Shown in pieces: positions 20,686 through 28,725 of a DNA stretch of 38,475 bases. The position numbers and the translations under genes are program-made. How positions within the stretch are numbered: the stretch's first letter is position 1; each line of letters opens with the position of its first letter. Origin of the DNA: a virus; the IMG/VR virus record IMGVR_UViG_3300017971_000499, positions 1-38,475 of that record, one strand, 5' to 3'. The notes beneath the pieces were generated by a model. The model was not told the DNA's origin and made no database searches. It saw only the letters and a program-made list of their open reading frames with translations.

Positions 20686-23037
20686 ATGACAGTTCGCAGA
20701 TTCGGACCAGTACAGGGCGCTGGAGTGGCTTTGGAGGAAGAGCAGGGAGACCGCCAAATCATCCCCGCGCCGCTCGGGGTCACCCTCATGGTGGGGGAGT
20801 TTCCCAAGGGTCCGGTTGCCACTCCGGGGTTCCCCGCCGGGAAGATCGATTACAGGAAGCGTTACGGGAAGCGGAGGTTGGAGAACTCCGAAGCCCCGAC
20901 CGCTGCTTTCGACTTCTACAAGCTGGGGCGTGGGACGGGGGAGTTGATCCCCTGGCGTGTGACCGCGGGGGACGAGGCGAAGGCTTGGATGTACCTCTAC
21001 ACCCGGCAGGGGAGCGCGGCGTCTCCTGCTTCCGGAAGGAAGATCCTGGGACGTCTCTTCGCCAAGAACGGTGGGATCTGGGGCGGGCAACGGGACGTCC
21101 ACGTGGACGAGATCACCGGAGCCGGGGACCTGACGGAGACCTCCCTGGACACCGGGGACACGATGATCGAGAACGAGTGGGCGGGTGGGACCCTTCAGCT
21201 GAAGAAGGTCAGCACCAAGACCTACCGGATACTCGGGAATACCGCCGCCGGGGTAGTTCAGCTCGAGGCGGACCAGACGGTCCTCACTGACTGGAACGCC
21301 GGGGTCGGGACACCCGCGAACCGCTACGTCCTCTCCCGAGAGAACGTGGATCGCCTCGGGACGGACCAACACCTCGCGGTGGAGGTACGGGACGGGATCG
21401 AAAACCCCAGCACGGAGTTCGGGATCTACGTCTACGAGGACAACGCGCTGGTCAAGCGCTGGGAGAACCTGAACACAGATCCCACGAAGGCGAACTACTG
21501 GGAGAAGGTGATCAACGACGACAAGGGGAACTTCTGGGTGGAGGCGGAGGACGACTACGTGGGGGACAAGACGGTGGCGACGGTCCGTCCCGCCAACTTC
21601 TACGGGGTCTCCAAGACCCTGACCTCCTTGACTCTGACCCTCCCGGATCCGGACGTGACTATCGACTCCCCGGGGGCGGCGGATCCGACGGTGGCAATTG
21701 GTTCCCTCGGTTCCCTCGTCCTCTCCCAGGTGATCACCGGGACGGTGGAGAACGGCGGGGCGGACATCCGCTGGACCACTACCCTCGGTCCCCTGGAGGT
21801 GGTGCAGGCGGCTTTCACCGGGGTGGCGACGGACCTCGGGGAGGAACTCCTCTCCGTGACCGTGACCAACGGGGGAACCGCTCTCTCGGACGGGGACAAG
21901 ATCGTCATCGACGTCAACGTCATGGTTCCGGACGAGGCGAAGGGTGGGAAGGTCTGGCCGGACAAGGTCAACGAGCCAAACCTCTCCTTCCCGATCGACA
22001 GCAACACCCGGACGAGCGTCTCAGTCCGGACCGGCGTGGACCTGACGGACGGCGGAAGCATCTCAGCCGGGGAGGAGTTCATGCTCCAGTACCGGCAGGA
22101 GTTCGGGGGCGGTCACAACGGATCCGCGGTCACGGACTCGGACTACCTGGCGGCGTTCGACGCGGTGACCTCCACCATCAACAAGCTCTTCGGGAAGAAC
22201 AAGGGCCTGGTGAAGATGGCGGTCCCGGGGGTCACCTCCTCCGTAGTGGTGAAGGCGGGCTTGGAGTACGCCGCGGCGCGGAACTACCAGTTCGGTTACG
22301 AGATCCCGGCCTCCATCCTCGCGGAGGCGGAGGCGGTGGACCACGTCAACTCCACGATCGGTCGCTCGGACTACGGGTTCACCTACTTCCCGAGCTTCGG
22401 TTCGGTCCTGGACCCGGACGCAACTCCGGGGGCGACGGACGTCCCGCTGAAGCAGCAGACGCTCCTCGGGATGATCCTGGGGCGGCACGCCCTGACCGCC
22501 TACAACTTCGACGGGTATCACAAGGCCCCGGCGGACATCGAGACCACCCTCCCGGACGTCCTGGAGCTGACGACCGGGGACGAGGAGACGGCGGTCGCCC
22601 TGAACGAGGAGGTCCTGAACCCGCAGGGCTGCAACGTGGTGAAGTTCCGCCAGGGTGTGGTCATTGTCTTCGGGGATCGGACCACCTCCCCGACCGCGGA
22701 GTGGAAGTGGCTGCATCAGCGTTCCCAGATGAGCCACTACGAGAACCTCCTCCGGGAGAACTACGATTGGATCGTCTTCGCCATCAACGACCGGACCGCC
22801 TGGGAGCGGGTCGGTTCCTCGATCCGGGAGTACTTCTTCGCGGAGTGGGTGAAGGGCGCTCTTCGCGGGGAGACCTTCGAGAAGGCCTTCTCCCTGAAGA
22901 TCGACGAGGAGAACAACACGGACGCGACGGCGGCGGCGGGGGACCTGAACGCGGAGATCCGCCTCAGACTCGCGGAGACCGTGGAGCGGTTCAAGATCGT
23001 GATCGGGAAGGCGGGCATCTTCGACAGCGTCGAGTAG
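20686..23037 (+). CDS. tail sheath protein
   Basis: A 783 aa contractile sheath subunit with a GAGGAGG SD. The N-terminal part contains PAPLGVTLMVGEFPKGPVATPG, the typical start of sheath proteins where the extended N-arm meets domain I. The conserved C-terminal block is clear: NPQGCNVVKFRQGVVIVFGDRTTS (fold core), then NLLRENYDWIVFAINDRTAWERVGSSIREYFFAEWVKGALRG and the final LKIDEENNTDATAAAGDLNAEIRLRLAETVERFKIVIG. At 783 aa it is longer than most PBSX/P2 sheaths and close to or above T4 gp18; the extra length lies in the surface-exposed region at residues 290-470 (beta-rich, Thr/Val-rich). This is the main evidence that the phage is a myovirus. Confidence 0.95.
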   Translation: MTVRRFGPVQGAGVALEEEQGDRQIIPAPLGVTLMVGEFPKGPVATPGFPAGKIDYRKRYGKRRLENSEAPTAAFDFYKLGRGTGELIPWRVTAGDEAKAWMYLYTRQGSAASPASGRKILGRLFAKNGGIWGGQRDVHVDEITGAGDLTETSLDTGDTMIENEWAGGTLQLKKVSTKTYRILGNTAAGVVQLEADQTVLTDWNAGVGTPANRYVLSRENVDRLGTDQHLAVEVRDGIENPSTEFGIYVYEDNALVKRWENLNTDPTKANYWEKVINDDKGNFWVEAEDDYVGDKTVATVRPANFYGVSKTLTSLTLTLPDPDVTIDSPGAADPTVAIGSLGSLVLSQVITGTVENGGADIRWTTTLGPLEVVQAAFTGVATDLGEELLSVTVTNGGTALSDGDKIVIDVNVMVPDEAKGGKVWPDKVNEPNLSFPIDSNTRTSVSVRTGVDLTDGGSISAGEEFMLQYRQEFGGGHNGSAVTDSDYLAAFDAVTSTINKLFGKNKGLVKMAVPGVTSSVVVKAGLEYAAARNYQFGYEIPASILAEAEAVDHVNSTIGRSDYGFTYFPSFGSVLDPDATPGATDVPLKQQTLLGMILGRHALTAYNFDGYHKAPADIETTLPDVLELTTGDEETAVALNEEVLNPQGCNVVKFRQGVVIVFGDRTTSPTAEWKWLHQRSQMSHYENLLRENYDWIVFAINDRTAWERVGSSIREYFFAEWVKGALRGETFEKAFSLKIDEENNTDATAAAGDLNAEIRLRLAETVERFKIVIGKAGIFDSVE

Positions 23038-23084
23038 GACTCGGCGGTTTTGTAACTCAACTAACCTTTTTCTAGGAGGACGTT

Positions 23085-23399
23085 ATGAGCAGCGGAGTAT
23101 CAAGGAACATCAGCGGGTCCTACGTGGGGACCGGTGTGGCGCAGAACATCGAACTCGACAAGGTGGGCTTCGAGCCCAAGCGGGTCCGGATCTACCGGAT
23201 GGCGGCGGGCGCTTACGACGTCGCGGAGCACCTGAAGGGGATGGACGACGACTCCTTCCTCAAGACCAACGGCGCGGACGGCGTCCGCTCCCTGGTGGCG
23301 TCGGAGGGCGTGACCCTGCTGGATACCGGCTTCTCCGTGGGGACGGACGACTCGGTCAACAACGCGGGGGACACCTTCCGGTACTTCTGCGAGGAGTAA
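23085..23399 (+). CDS. small GF-VG-VN domain protein between sheath and tube
   Basis: A 104 aa protein with AGGAGG upstream. It contains VGFEPKRVRIYRMAAGAYDVAEH, then LLDTGFSVGTDDSVNNAGDTFRYFCEE, the GF-VG-D--VN--G motif seen as a repeated module in phage fibre and surface proteins. Only one unit is present here. Position between sheath and tube is unusual for such a module, so it may decorate the tail, or be a small tail component. Codons are C-rich, as in the capsid gene, suggesting high expression. Confidence 0.6.
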   Translation: MSSGVSRNISGSYVGTGVAQNIELDKVGFEPKRVRIYRMAAGAYDVAEHLKGMDDDSFLKTNGADGVRSLVASEGVTLLDTGFSVGTDDSVNNAGDTFRYFCEE

Positions 23400-23430
23400 G
23401 CCCGGAGGATCTCGCGTAACCCGAACTGAC

Positions 23431-23446
23431 CTCCGGTCAACCGGAG
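23431..23446 (+). promoter_or_regulatory. hairpin upstream of the tail tube gene
   Basis: CTCCGG (23431-23436), loop TCAA, CCGGAG (23441-23446): a perfect 6 bp stem. The SD AAGGAG (23451-23456) follows 4 nt later, so the hairpin sits just before the ribosome binding site of the tube gene. No U-tract follows. A role as transcript stabiliser or processing site is inferred by analogy with the capsid leader. Confidence 0.55.
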
Positions 23447-23465
23447 CTGGAAGGAGACGATTCCT

Positions 23466-23903
23466 ATGAAGATGACCCTGTTGCCGGATCATATCCCGGT
23501 CAACGACTTCGAACTCATCGTTCCCGGTGGACCCCCCATCCTGAACTTCATCACGATGGACGGGTTCGAGAACGAGTTGGAGACCGTCGACCTCCCGGAC
23601 CGGACAACCGCGAGCGGGGGGAACACGAAGCCAATTGAGTTTCCCGCCACGCACCCGAAGCATCACACCGCGGAGGACGTATTCCTCCACGCGTGGCATC
23701 AGCAGTCGGTTGCGGCTCTCCCGGGGTACAAGAAGGCCTGCACTCTGCTCATCCGTTCGGTCTCTGGGCTCAACGTCCGATCCTACAACCTGCTGGGGAT
23801 GTACCCCTTCAAGTGGAAGATCGCGGACAAGGACAGTGAGAACGAGGGCGAGATGGACGTCACGGAGTGGACGTTCAAGGCGGACCTTCCCATCGCGCTC
23901 TAG
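23466..23903 (+). CDS. tail tube protein
   Basis: A 145 aa protein of the T4 gp19/CIS tube family. It begins LLPDHIPVNDFELIVPGG, the classic P-N-F-l-V start, then NFITMDGFENELETVDLPDRT. VFLHAWHQQSVAALPGYKKACTLLIR and a final V-TEWTFKADLPIAL strand complete the fold: two beta-sheets that build the hexameric tube ring. Length is right for the family. It follows the sheath with one small gene between. The gene is bounded by hairpins on both sides and uses C-ending codons, fitting very high expression. Confidence 0.9.
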   Translation: MKMTLLPDHIPVNDFELIVPGGPPILNFITMDGFENELETVDLPDRTTASGGNTKPIEFPATHPKHHTAEDVFLHAWHQQSVAALPGYKKACTLLIRSVSGLNVRSYNLLGMYPFKWKIADKDSENEGEMDVTEWTFKADLPIAL

Positions 23904-23909
23904 CCGGAG

Positions 23910-23946
23910 GGCGCGGAAGCGCCGCCAACAGGCCGGAAACCCCGGC
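23910..23946 (+). terminator. tandem GC hairpins after the tail tube gene
   Basis: GGCGC (23910-23914), loop GGAA, GCGCC (23919-23923), then GCCGG (23932-23936), loop AAACC, CCGGC (23942-23946). The first starts 7 nt after the tube stop codon and has a GNRA tetraloop like the hairpin behind the capsid gene. There is no U-run, so termination or attenuation is tentative. The rest of the 119 nt gap (to 24022) has no ORF. It contains a further weak CCCT/AGGG hairpin and the SD of the next gene. Confidence 0.5.
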
Positions 23947-24022
23947 ACCTGGGGCGGGCGCGTACCCCCCGACTAGGTAAACCCTCACAAGGGCGAAGAG
24001 CCCACTTGGAGGAGTCAACTCA

Positions 24023-24952
24023 ATGAGCAACGTAGAAGAGAAACTGGAACCCGGAGCGGACGCGGAGCGGCGCGTCCTGGACCCGATCCTAGGGGAGATC
24101 CCCCCGGACCTTTTGAAGCTGGACGCGGAGGAGGACGCGGAGGACGCGGAGAAGCTCCCCACTCTAGCGGAGGTGGGGAGGGTTCTTCCGATCGGGTTCG
24201 AGGACCAGAACGGGGAGCGCCACCGGGACTTTGAATTGGTGGAGTGGAACTGGGACCTGGAGGAGGCCCTCGGGGAACTGGCGGAGAACGAGTCAGAGAT
24301 GCTCCTGAACCAGTACGTCTCGGAGCTGATCGGTCACGGGGTGAAGCGGATCGGGAGCGTGGACTTCTCCAAACTGAAGCGGAGTCAGCGCCGGACCCTG
24401 GTCCGGAACCTCTACTTCGCGGACGCCCTCTACCTCTACGTCTGGATCCGCATCGCCGCCCTGGGACACGGGCTCAAGTTCGAGCCCTTCAAGCACTGCC
24501 GGGGCAAGTACATCGAGCGCTACGTCGGGGACCTCCGGACCCTGGAGGTCCGGACGTTCGACGAGGGGGTTCCGACCCGGGAGGTGAAGCTGGAGCACGG
24601 GGTTCAGTACGCCGGGAAGCGGTTGACGGACTTCACGGTGGGGCCGATCCGCTGGGCGTTCATGGAGACGGACGACCCGGGACAGTTGACGAACCAGGCC
24701 AAGTACAAGAAGGCGGTCCTCCGTCAGGGAGTCGTGGGTTTGAAGGGCGCGCCGGAGGGTCCGGTCTACCTGACGCGGGAGCACCTCCGGAGTATGAAGC
24801 CGCGGGAGATCGACCGCCTCGTGGACGAGATCGACCAGTCCAACGGGGGTCTCGTGATGGAGGTCCGGGACAGATGCCCGCACTGCAAGAAGGAGTTTCG
24901 CCACCCGATCAACTGGAGACACGACGCTTTTTTCGCGCCGTCCTCCCACTGA
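24023..24952 (+). CDS. tail assembly chaperone, short form (gpG-like)
   Basis: A 309 aa chaperone that binds the tape measure protein before tail polymerisation. GGAGGAG lies upstream of its ATG. The N-terminal 55 residues are acidic. The middle (SELIGHGVKRIGSVDFSKLKRSQRRTLVRNLYFADALYLYVWIRIAALG) is helical. The C-terminal end carries CPHCKKEFRHPINWRHDAFFAPSSH, a CxxC with HPINW typical of tail chaperones in T4- and PBSX-type myophages. It is directly upstream of the tape measure gene with one -1 frame reading region between. The C-terminal end also encodes the slippery sequence for the long form. Confidence 0.85.
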   Translation: MSNVEEKLEPGADAERRVLDPILGEIPPDLLKLDAEEDAEDAEKLPTLAEVGRVLPIGFEDQNGERHRDFELVEWNWDLEEALGELAENESEMLLNQYVSELIGHGVKRIGSVDFSKLKRSQRRTLVRNLYFADALYLYVWIRIAALGHGLKFEPFKHCRGKYIERYVGDLRTLEVRTFDEGVPTREVKLEHGVQYAGKRLTDFTVGPIRWAFMETDDPGQLTNQAKYKKAVLRQGVVGLKGAPEGPVYLTREHLRSMKPREIDRLVDEIDQSNGGLVMEVRDRCPHCKKEFRHPINWRHDAFFAPSSH

Positions 24953-25125
24953 CCAGTAGGAACCAGCTCTGGGAGGAGGAGTTTGCGATAGTTCTCGGTT
25001 CGGAGGGGGCCTACTCCCCGGCGGACGTTCGGGAGATGACCCCGGAGAAGCGTATTTGGGTGCTACGGAGGATCGGGGACCTGGGGAAGAAGCGGAGGGA
25101 GGCGGCTAAGAAGAAGGGGTTCTAG
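24023..25125 (+). CDS. tail assembly chaperone, long form by -1 frameshift (gpGT-like)
   Basis: The -1 frame after the slippery site at 24928-24934 stays open to TAG at 25123-25125, adding 63 residues after residue 304: the frame-0 protein through HDAFF continues as RAVLPLTSRNQLWEEEF and ends in RRIGDLGKKRREAAKKKGF. The added part is helical and basic, as T domains of lambda GT and relatives. It has no usable start of its own: the first ATG in that frame (25037) leaves only about 30 residues, and there is no independent SD. This matches the conserved G/GT arrangement before the tape measure gene. The evidence is detailed in the frameshift feature. Confidence 0.82.
24928..24977 (+). promoter_or_regulatory. 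-1 programmed ribosomal frameshift signal
   Basis: T TTT TTC (24928-24934) fits the canonical X XXY YYZ heptamer exactly in frame 0 (gcT TTT TTC). After a 6 nt spacer, TCCTCCCA (24941-24948) pairs perfectly with TGGGAGGA (24970-24977) to give an 8 bp stem with a 21 nt loop; the loop is long enough to allow a pseudoknot. The frame-0 stop (24950-24952) lies inside the loop. Everything expected of a stimulatory cassette is present. Confidence 0.85.
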
Positions 25126-25145
25126 AACCCCGGGAGGAGCGGTAG

Positions 25146-27698
25146 ATGAAGAAGTTCGGGATCGCGGCGTACCTCTCCTTCGTGGACAAGGGAGCCACCG
25201 CGGCTATGGGCCGGGTAGGCCGTGCCGCGACCGTCCTCCAGAGTCGCTTTCGCGGGATAGGAACGGGGGTCTCCCAGGTCGGGACCGGGATGACCGGGTT
25301 GGCGATGACCCTGGCTCCCGCCGCCGCTGGACTCGGCCTAATGGCCAAGAAGGGGGCGGACTTCCAGCAGAGCGTGGCAAACCTCCGCGCCGTGACCCTG
25401 GACGTCACAAACAGCACCACCCCGGCGCTTCGGAGCCTGGCTAAGACGCTCGGGGCGACCACGGTCTTCTCCGCGACTCAGTCCGCGAACGCGATGACGG
25501 AGTTAGCGCGCGCCGGTCTGGACACCCAGCAGATCATGGGGGCGGTTCGGGGCACCCTGGACGCGGCAGCGGCGGAGGGGATCGACCTCGCGTCCGCGGC
25601 TCGGATGGTCTCCTCGAACATGAAGGCGTTCAACATGGACGCTTCGGAGGCCTCCAAGATCGCCGGGATGCTCGCGCTCGCCTCCGCCCGTACCAACACG
25701 AACATGACCCTGCTTCAGGAGTCCCTGAAGCTCGCCGCCCCCGCCGTGAAGGACTTGAAGATCCCGATGGCGGACACCGTGGCGCTCGTGGGGGCGATGG
25801 CGGACATCGGTCTGCGCGGGACGCTGGGAGCTACGGGGCTCCGGGCCGCGGTGGGTAAGCTCCTGAACCCCACGAAGGACGCCCGGAAGGCGATGTCCGC
25901 GATGGGGGTCTCCTTCGCGAAGGTCCAGGAGATGCTGGACCGGAAGGACTTGGCGGGGGTCTTCAAGATGGTGATGACCCAGCTCCGGGGGATCCCCAGC
26001 AACTCGAAGCGGGCGGCGCTGGCGGTGCGCCTCTTCGGGATCCGCGGTCGCTCGATGGTGGCGGCGATGGACCTCTCCGACACCGCGATGAAGCGGTTCA
26101 ACGTCACGCTGGAGAAGCTCCGTAAGGAGACCGGGCAGACCGCGACGGACATGAAGAACATCCAGCTGAACACCCTCCGCGGTCAGGTGACGCTCCTCTC
26201 CTCCGCATTCGAGGGTCTCTCCATCGAGATCTTCGACGCCTTCTCCACGGAGATACGGAGCGGGGTTGAGTCGTTGGGAAGTGGGATCCAAAACGTGGCG
26301 CTGGCGTTGCGGGTTATGAGCGGGGAGAAGATAATCGACCCGGACGCGGCGAAGCGGGTCAAGGAGATGAGTCCGGTCTTCTTCGAGATTGCTAGGGGGA
26401 TCAGGGAGGGACTTGGGGAGGTTAAGTCCGCGATCCGGAGCGTGGGGGAGTCCGTCGGGTGGTTGGGGGAGAAGTTCGGTCTAACCGGGGATGGGAGCGC
26501 GCAGAGCACGGCGCGGATAATCACCAAGGTGACCCTACTCGCGGCGGCGTTCGCTCCGGTGGCGCTGGCTATCGGTGGGGTGACCCGTCTCTTCGTCTCC
26601 CTAGGACAGGTGGCGGCGGGGACCGCGAAGATCGTGGGGAACACCTTGGCGCTCGCCGCGAAGGGGGCCGGGGGACTCCTTGGGGTTGTGGGGAAGCGGG
26701 TCCCGAAGCTGGGGGCGTTCCTCGGGAAGTTCGGCGGACTCCTCGGGAAGGCGGGGCGTTTGACAGAGCAGGTCACGGCGCAGCCGGTCCGCGTGGTGAA
26801 CTTTGGGGAGATGGGAATGGGGACCGCGGCGGCGAAGGTCCTCCCGGGGACCTCCTCCGGGGCGCGGGAGCTGGAGTTGGCAGGGAGTAAGGTGAAGGGG
26901 GTCCTCTCCAGGTTCGGGACCGCGGTCAACGGGGTGACCTCCAAGCTGGGTCAGTTCGGACTCCTGGGGGCCGCGGCCGGGTTGGGGGTGGCGATCGGGA
27001 CTCTGATAGACCGGATGACCGGGGCGTCCGATAAGATCTCGGACGCGGCGATGGAAGTCCGGAACTCCATCTCCAAGCCCGCTCAGGACGCCGCGAACTC
27101 GATGACTCGGACCCTGATAGCGGCGGAGTCCATCGAGAAGGCGGTGGCGTTGAGCAGGAGAGGGATCAAGACGGTGGGCGTAGCGGGGACCGACAAGCGG
27201 GTGGGGTTAGACCGGGCGGCGGTCCAGGCGCGTATCGTGGAGGGCTTTCGCCGGAACAACTTGACTCAGAAGCAGATAGCGCTGCAGCTCACGCGCCTCC
27301 AGCCATTCCTAGCGCGTCTACCCGCCGCTCCCACCGGGGTGAAGGTGAGCAAGCCGAAGGTGGCGCGGGACGCCATGATCGAGCGCGGGGGGCTGATCCC
27401 GGTCTCCGCCGGGGACGTGGTCCTGGACCGCGCCAGCCTGGCCAGGGCGGTCGTTTCCCAGATGAGGGGTGGCCTAGTACCCCGCGCCGTTTCGGAGGCC
27501 ACCGCGGGCGGATCCGGGGCTCCTAGGGGGTCCGGGGGTGGGGAGACGGTGGTAGCGGTGCCGGTCTCCATAGACGGGCGGGAAGTGGCGCGCGCCGTCG
27601 CCCGGGTGAAGCTGGACGAGCTGGAGCGGAGCGGGGCGCAGATGAGGCCCGGGGATCGAACCAACCTGCTGGAGCGCGGCTTCGAGGGGGTGAAATGA
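25146..27698 (+). CDS. tail tape measure protein
   Basis: An 850 aa protein that sets tail length and fills the tail lumen. GGGAGGAG lies upstream of its ATG. The TP901-type domain spans about residues 75-260: KKGADFQQSVANLRAVTLDV, then LGATTVFSATQSANAMTELARAGLDTQQIMGAVRGTLDAAAA and GLRGTLGATGLRAAVGKLLNP. A hydrophobic region around residues 460-530 (LLAAAFAPVALAIGGVTRLFVSLGQVAAG) fits a membrane-active segment used in DNA delivery. The C-terminal end has VSIDGREVARAVARVK, typical of the family. The gene follows the chaperone pair, as always. Its 3' end overlaps the next start by ATGA. Confidence 0.93.
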   Translation: MKKFGIAAYLSFVDKGATAAMGRVGRAATVLQSRFRGIGTGVSQVGTGMTGLAMTLAPAAAGLGLMAKKGADFQQSVANLRAVTLDVTNSTTPALRSLAKTLGATTVFSATQSANAMTELARAGLDTQQIMGAVRGTLDAAAAEGIDLASAARMVSSNMKAFNMDASEASKIAGMLALASARTNTNMTLLQESLKLAAPAVKDLKIPMADTVALVGAMADIGLRGTLGATGLRAAVGKLLNPTKDARKAMSAMGVSFAKVQEMLDRKDLAGVFKMVMTQLRGIPSNSKRAALAVRLFGIRGRSMVAAMDLSDTAMKRFNVTLEKLRKETGQTATDMKNIQLNTLRGQVTLLSSAFEGLSIEIFDAFSTEIRSGVESLGSGIQNVALALRVMSGEKIIDPDAAKRVKEMSPVFFEIARGIREGLGEVKSAIRSVGESVGWLGEKFGLTGDGSAQSTARIITKVTLLAAAFAPVALAIGGVTRLFVSLGQVAAGTAKIVGNTLALAAKGAGGLLGVVGKRVPKLGAFLGKFGGLLGKAGRLTEQVTAQPVRVVNFGEMGMGTAAAKVLPGTSSGARELELAGSKVKGVLSRFGTAVNGVTSKLGQFGLLGAAAGLGVAIGTLIDRMTGASDKISDAAMEVRNSISKPAQDAANSMTRTLIAAESIEKAVALSRRGIKTVGVAGTDKRVGLDRAAVQARIVEGFRRNNLTQKQIALQLTRLQPFLARLPAAPTGVKVSKPKVARDAMIERGGLIPVSAGDVVLDRASLARAVVSQMRGGLVPRAVSEATAGGSGAPRGSGGGETVVAVPVSIDGREVARAVARVKLDELERSGAQMRPGDRTNLLERGFEGVK

Positions 27699-28501
27699 CC
27701 GCTGGAATCGGGGGGCACGGGAAGAACCAGAAGCTCTGGAGCCTCTGGGACCAGGACCGGGACGAGGTGATCTACGGTCAGTTCACGGCGGAGGGGGTCC
27801 AACGGTTTCTGGGGGCCAACATCGCGCAGTCCTCCACGATGAACTCCCAGTACCCGATCCTCCAGTGGGTCTCCGGGGACCTTGAGGAGATCTCCTTCGA
27901 CGCCAGACTCTGGGCGAACGACGCGGGGGACTTCACGGTAGAGCAGCGTTTGGACCGCCTGGAGGATCTGATCCGCCGGAACTCGGACCTGGAGCGCCCG
28001 CCGGTCTGCACCTTTGGCTGGGGGGACGTTGCCTCCCTGGTCGTGGACTGCCTGGTTCGCTCAATGAGCGAGGGGTTCGACGAGGTGCGGGACGATGGGA
28101 CCCTCCGCGGCGTCTCCATTCGGATCTCCCTCGCGCGGTACGAGGCGGTGGAGTTCTCCCCCACGGACTCCTCTCTCCCGGAGCGGATGACCCGGATCCG
28201 GCGCGCCCGGAAGGGGGACACCTACGAGCGGATCGCCCTCCTGGAGTACGGAGATCCGGAGCTGGGGGTCCTCCTCCGGCAGCTGAACCCCCGCCTCCCC
28301 GGGATGCCCCTCGCGGACCTGAACCCGAAGGACCCGGTCCACGTCTACCCGGAGGACTTCCTCCTGAGCAAGCCGATAGAGCCGGAGTTCCACGCGTTCA
28401 AGAGCGGGCCGGGGTACGAGGCGGCGGAGGAGCGGCGGCGGGAGATCTTCGACGCGCGGGGCGGGGACACCTACTCCACGATCTACCCGAGGAGCGGCTA
28501 G
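27695..28501 (+). CDS. CIS tube/LysM-like baseplate protein
   Basis: A 268 aa protein coupled by ATGA to the tape measure gene. Residues 20-150 match the N-terminal domain of contractile injection system tube-initiator proteins: SGDLEEISFDARLWAND, PPVCTFGWGDVASLVVDCLVRSMSEGFDEVRDDGTLRGVSIRISLARYE. Residues 170-220 (RKGDTYERIALLEYGDPELGVLLRQLNP) resemble a LysM/XkdP module. In T4 the equivalent is gp53 and in PBSX XkdP; it joins the first tube ring to the hub. The long C-terminal end is acidic. Identification is by architecture. Confidence 0.75.
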   Translation: MTAGIGGHGKNQKLWSLWDQDRDEVIYGQFTAEGVQRFLGANIAQSSTMNSQYPILQWVSGDLEEISFDARLWANDAGDFTVEQRLDRLEDLIRRNSDLERPPVCTFGWGDVASLVVDCLVRSMSEGFDEVRDDGTLRGVSIRISLARYEAVEFSPTDSSLPERMTRIRRARKGDTYERIALLEYGDPELGVLLRQLNPRLPGMPLADLNPKDPVHVYPEDFLLSKPIEPEFHAFKSGPGYEAAEERRREIFDARGGDTYSTIYPRSG

Positions 28502-28502
28502 G

Positions 28503-28724
28503 ATGACCTCCCTGGAGTTCGACAGGAAGGACTGGGAGGCGCTCCACGAGTTCATCTCGGCGGCGAACGAGGCCCGTTTGGTTATAAAGCGGGCGTGTGA
28601 CAAGGGGAAGCAGCAGATCTCGACGAATCAGGAGGCGATCCAGAACCTCCTGAACCAGGACATCCCTCCCGCGGTCTGGCTCAAGCTCGGGGGGATCCTC
28701 TCAGACCGCTTGAAGGGGGACTAG
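28503..28724 (+). CDS. small hypothetical baseplate-region protein
   Basis: A 73 aa, largely helical protein (DWEALHEFISAANEARLVIKRACDKGKQQISTNQEAIQNLLNQ) with GAGGAG upstream. It lies between the LysM-like protein and the hub protein without gaps, so it belongs to the baseplate operon. It has no signal peptide or recognisable motif. A helical assembly chaperone or bridging protein is one possibility, which is inference. Confidence 0.65.
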   Translation: MTSLEFDRKDWEALHEFISAANEARLVIKRACDKGKQQISTNQEAIQNLLNQDIPPAVWLKLGGILSDRLKGD

Positions 28725-28725
28725 G

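Noticed and set aside
23038-23084. Promoter in the AT-rich gap between sheath and the 104 aa gene
   Set aside because: TTGTAA is present, but at proper spacing only TAGGAG (the SD itself) follows; no convincing -10.
24244-24933. Independent gene in the -1 frame starting at 24244
   Set aside because: Up to the slippery site this frame is a Gly/Arg/Pro-rich shadow of the chaperone; only the part after 24934 has protein-like composition, which fits frameshift expression.
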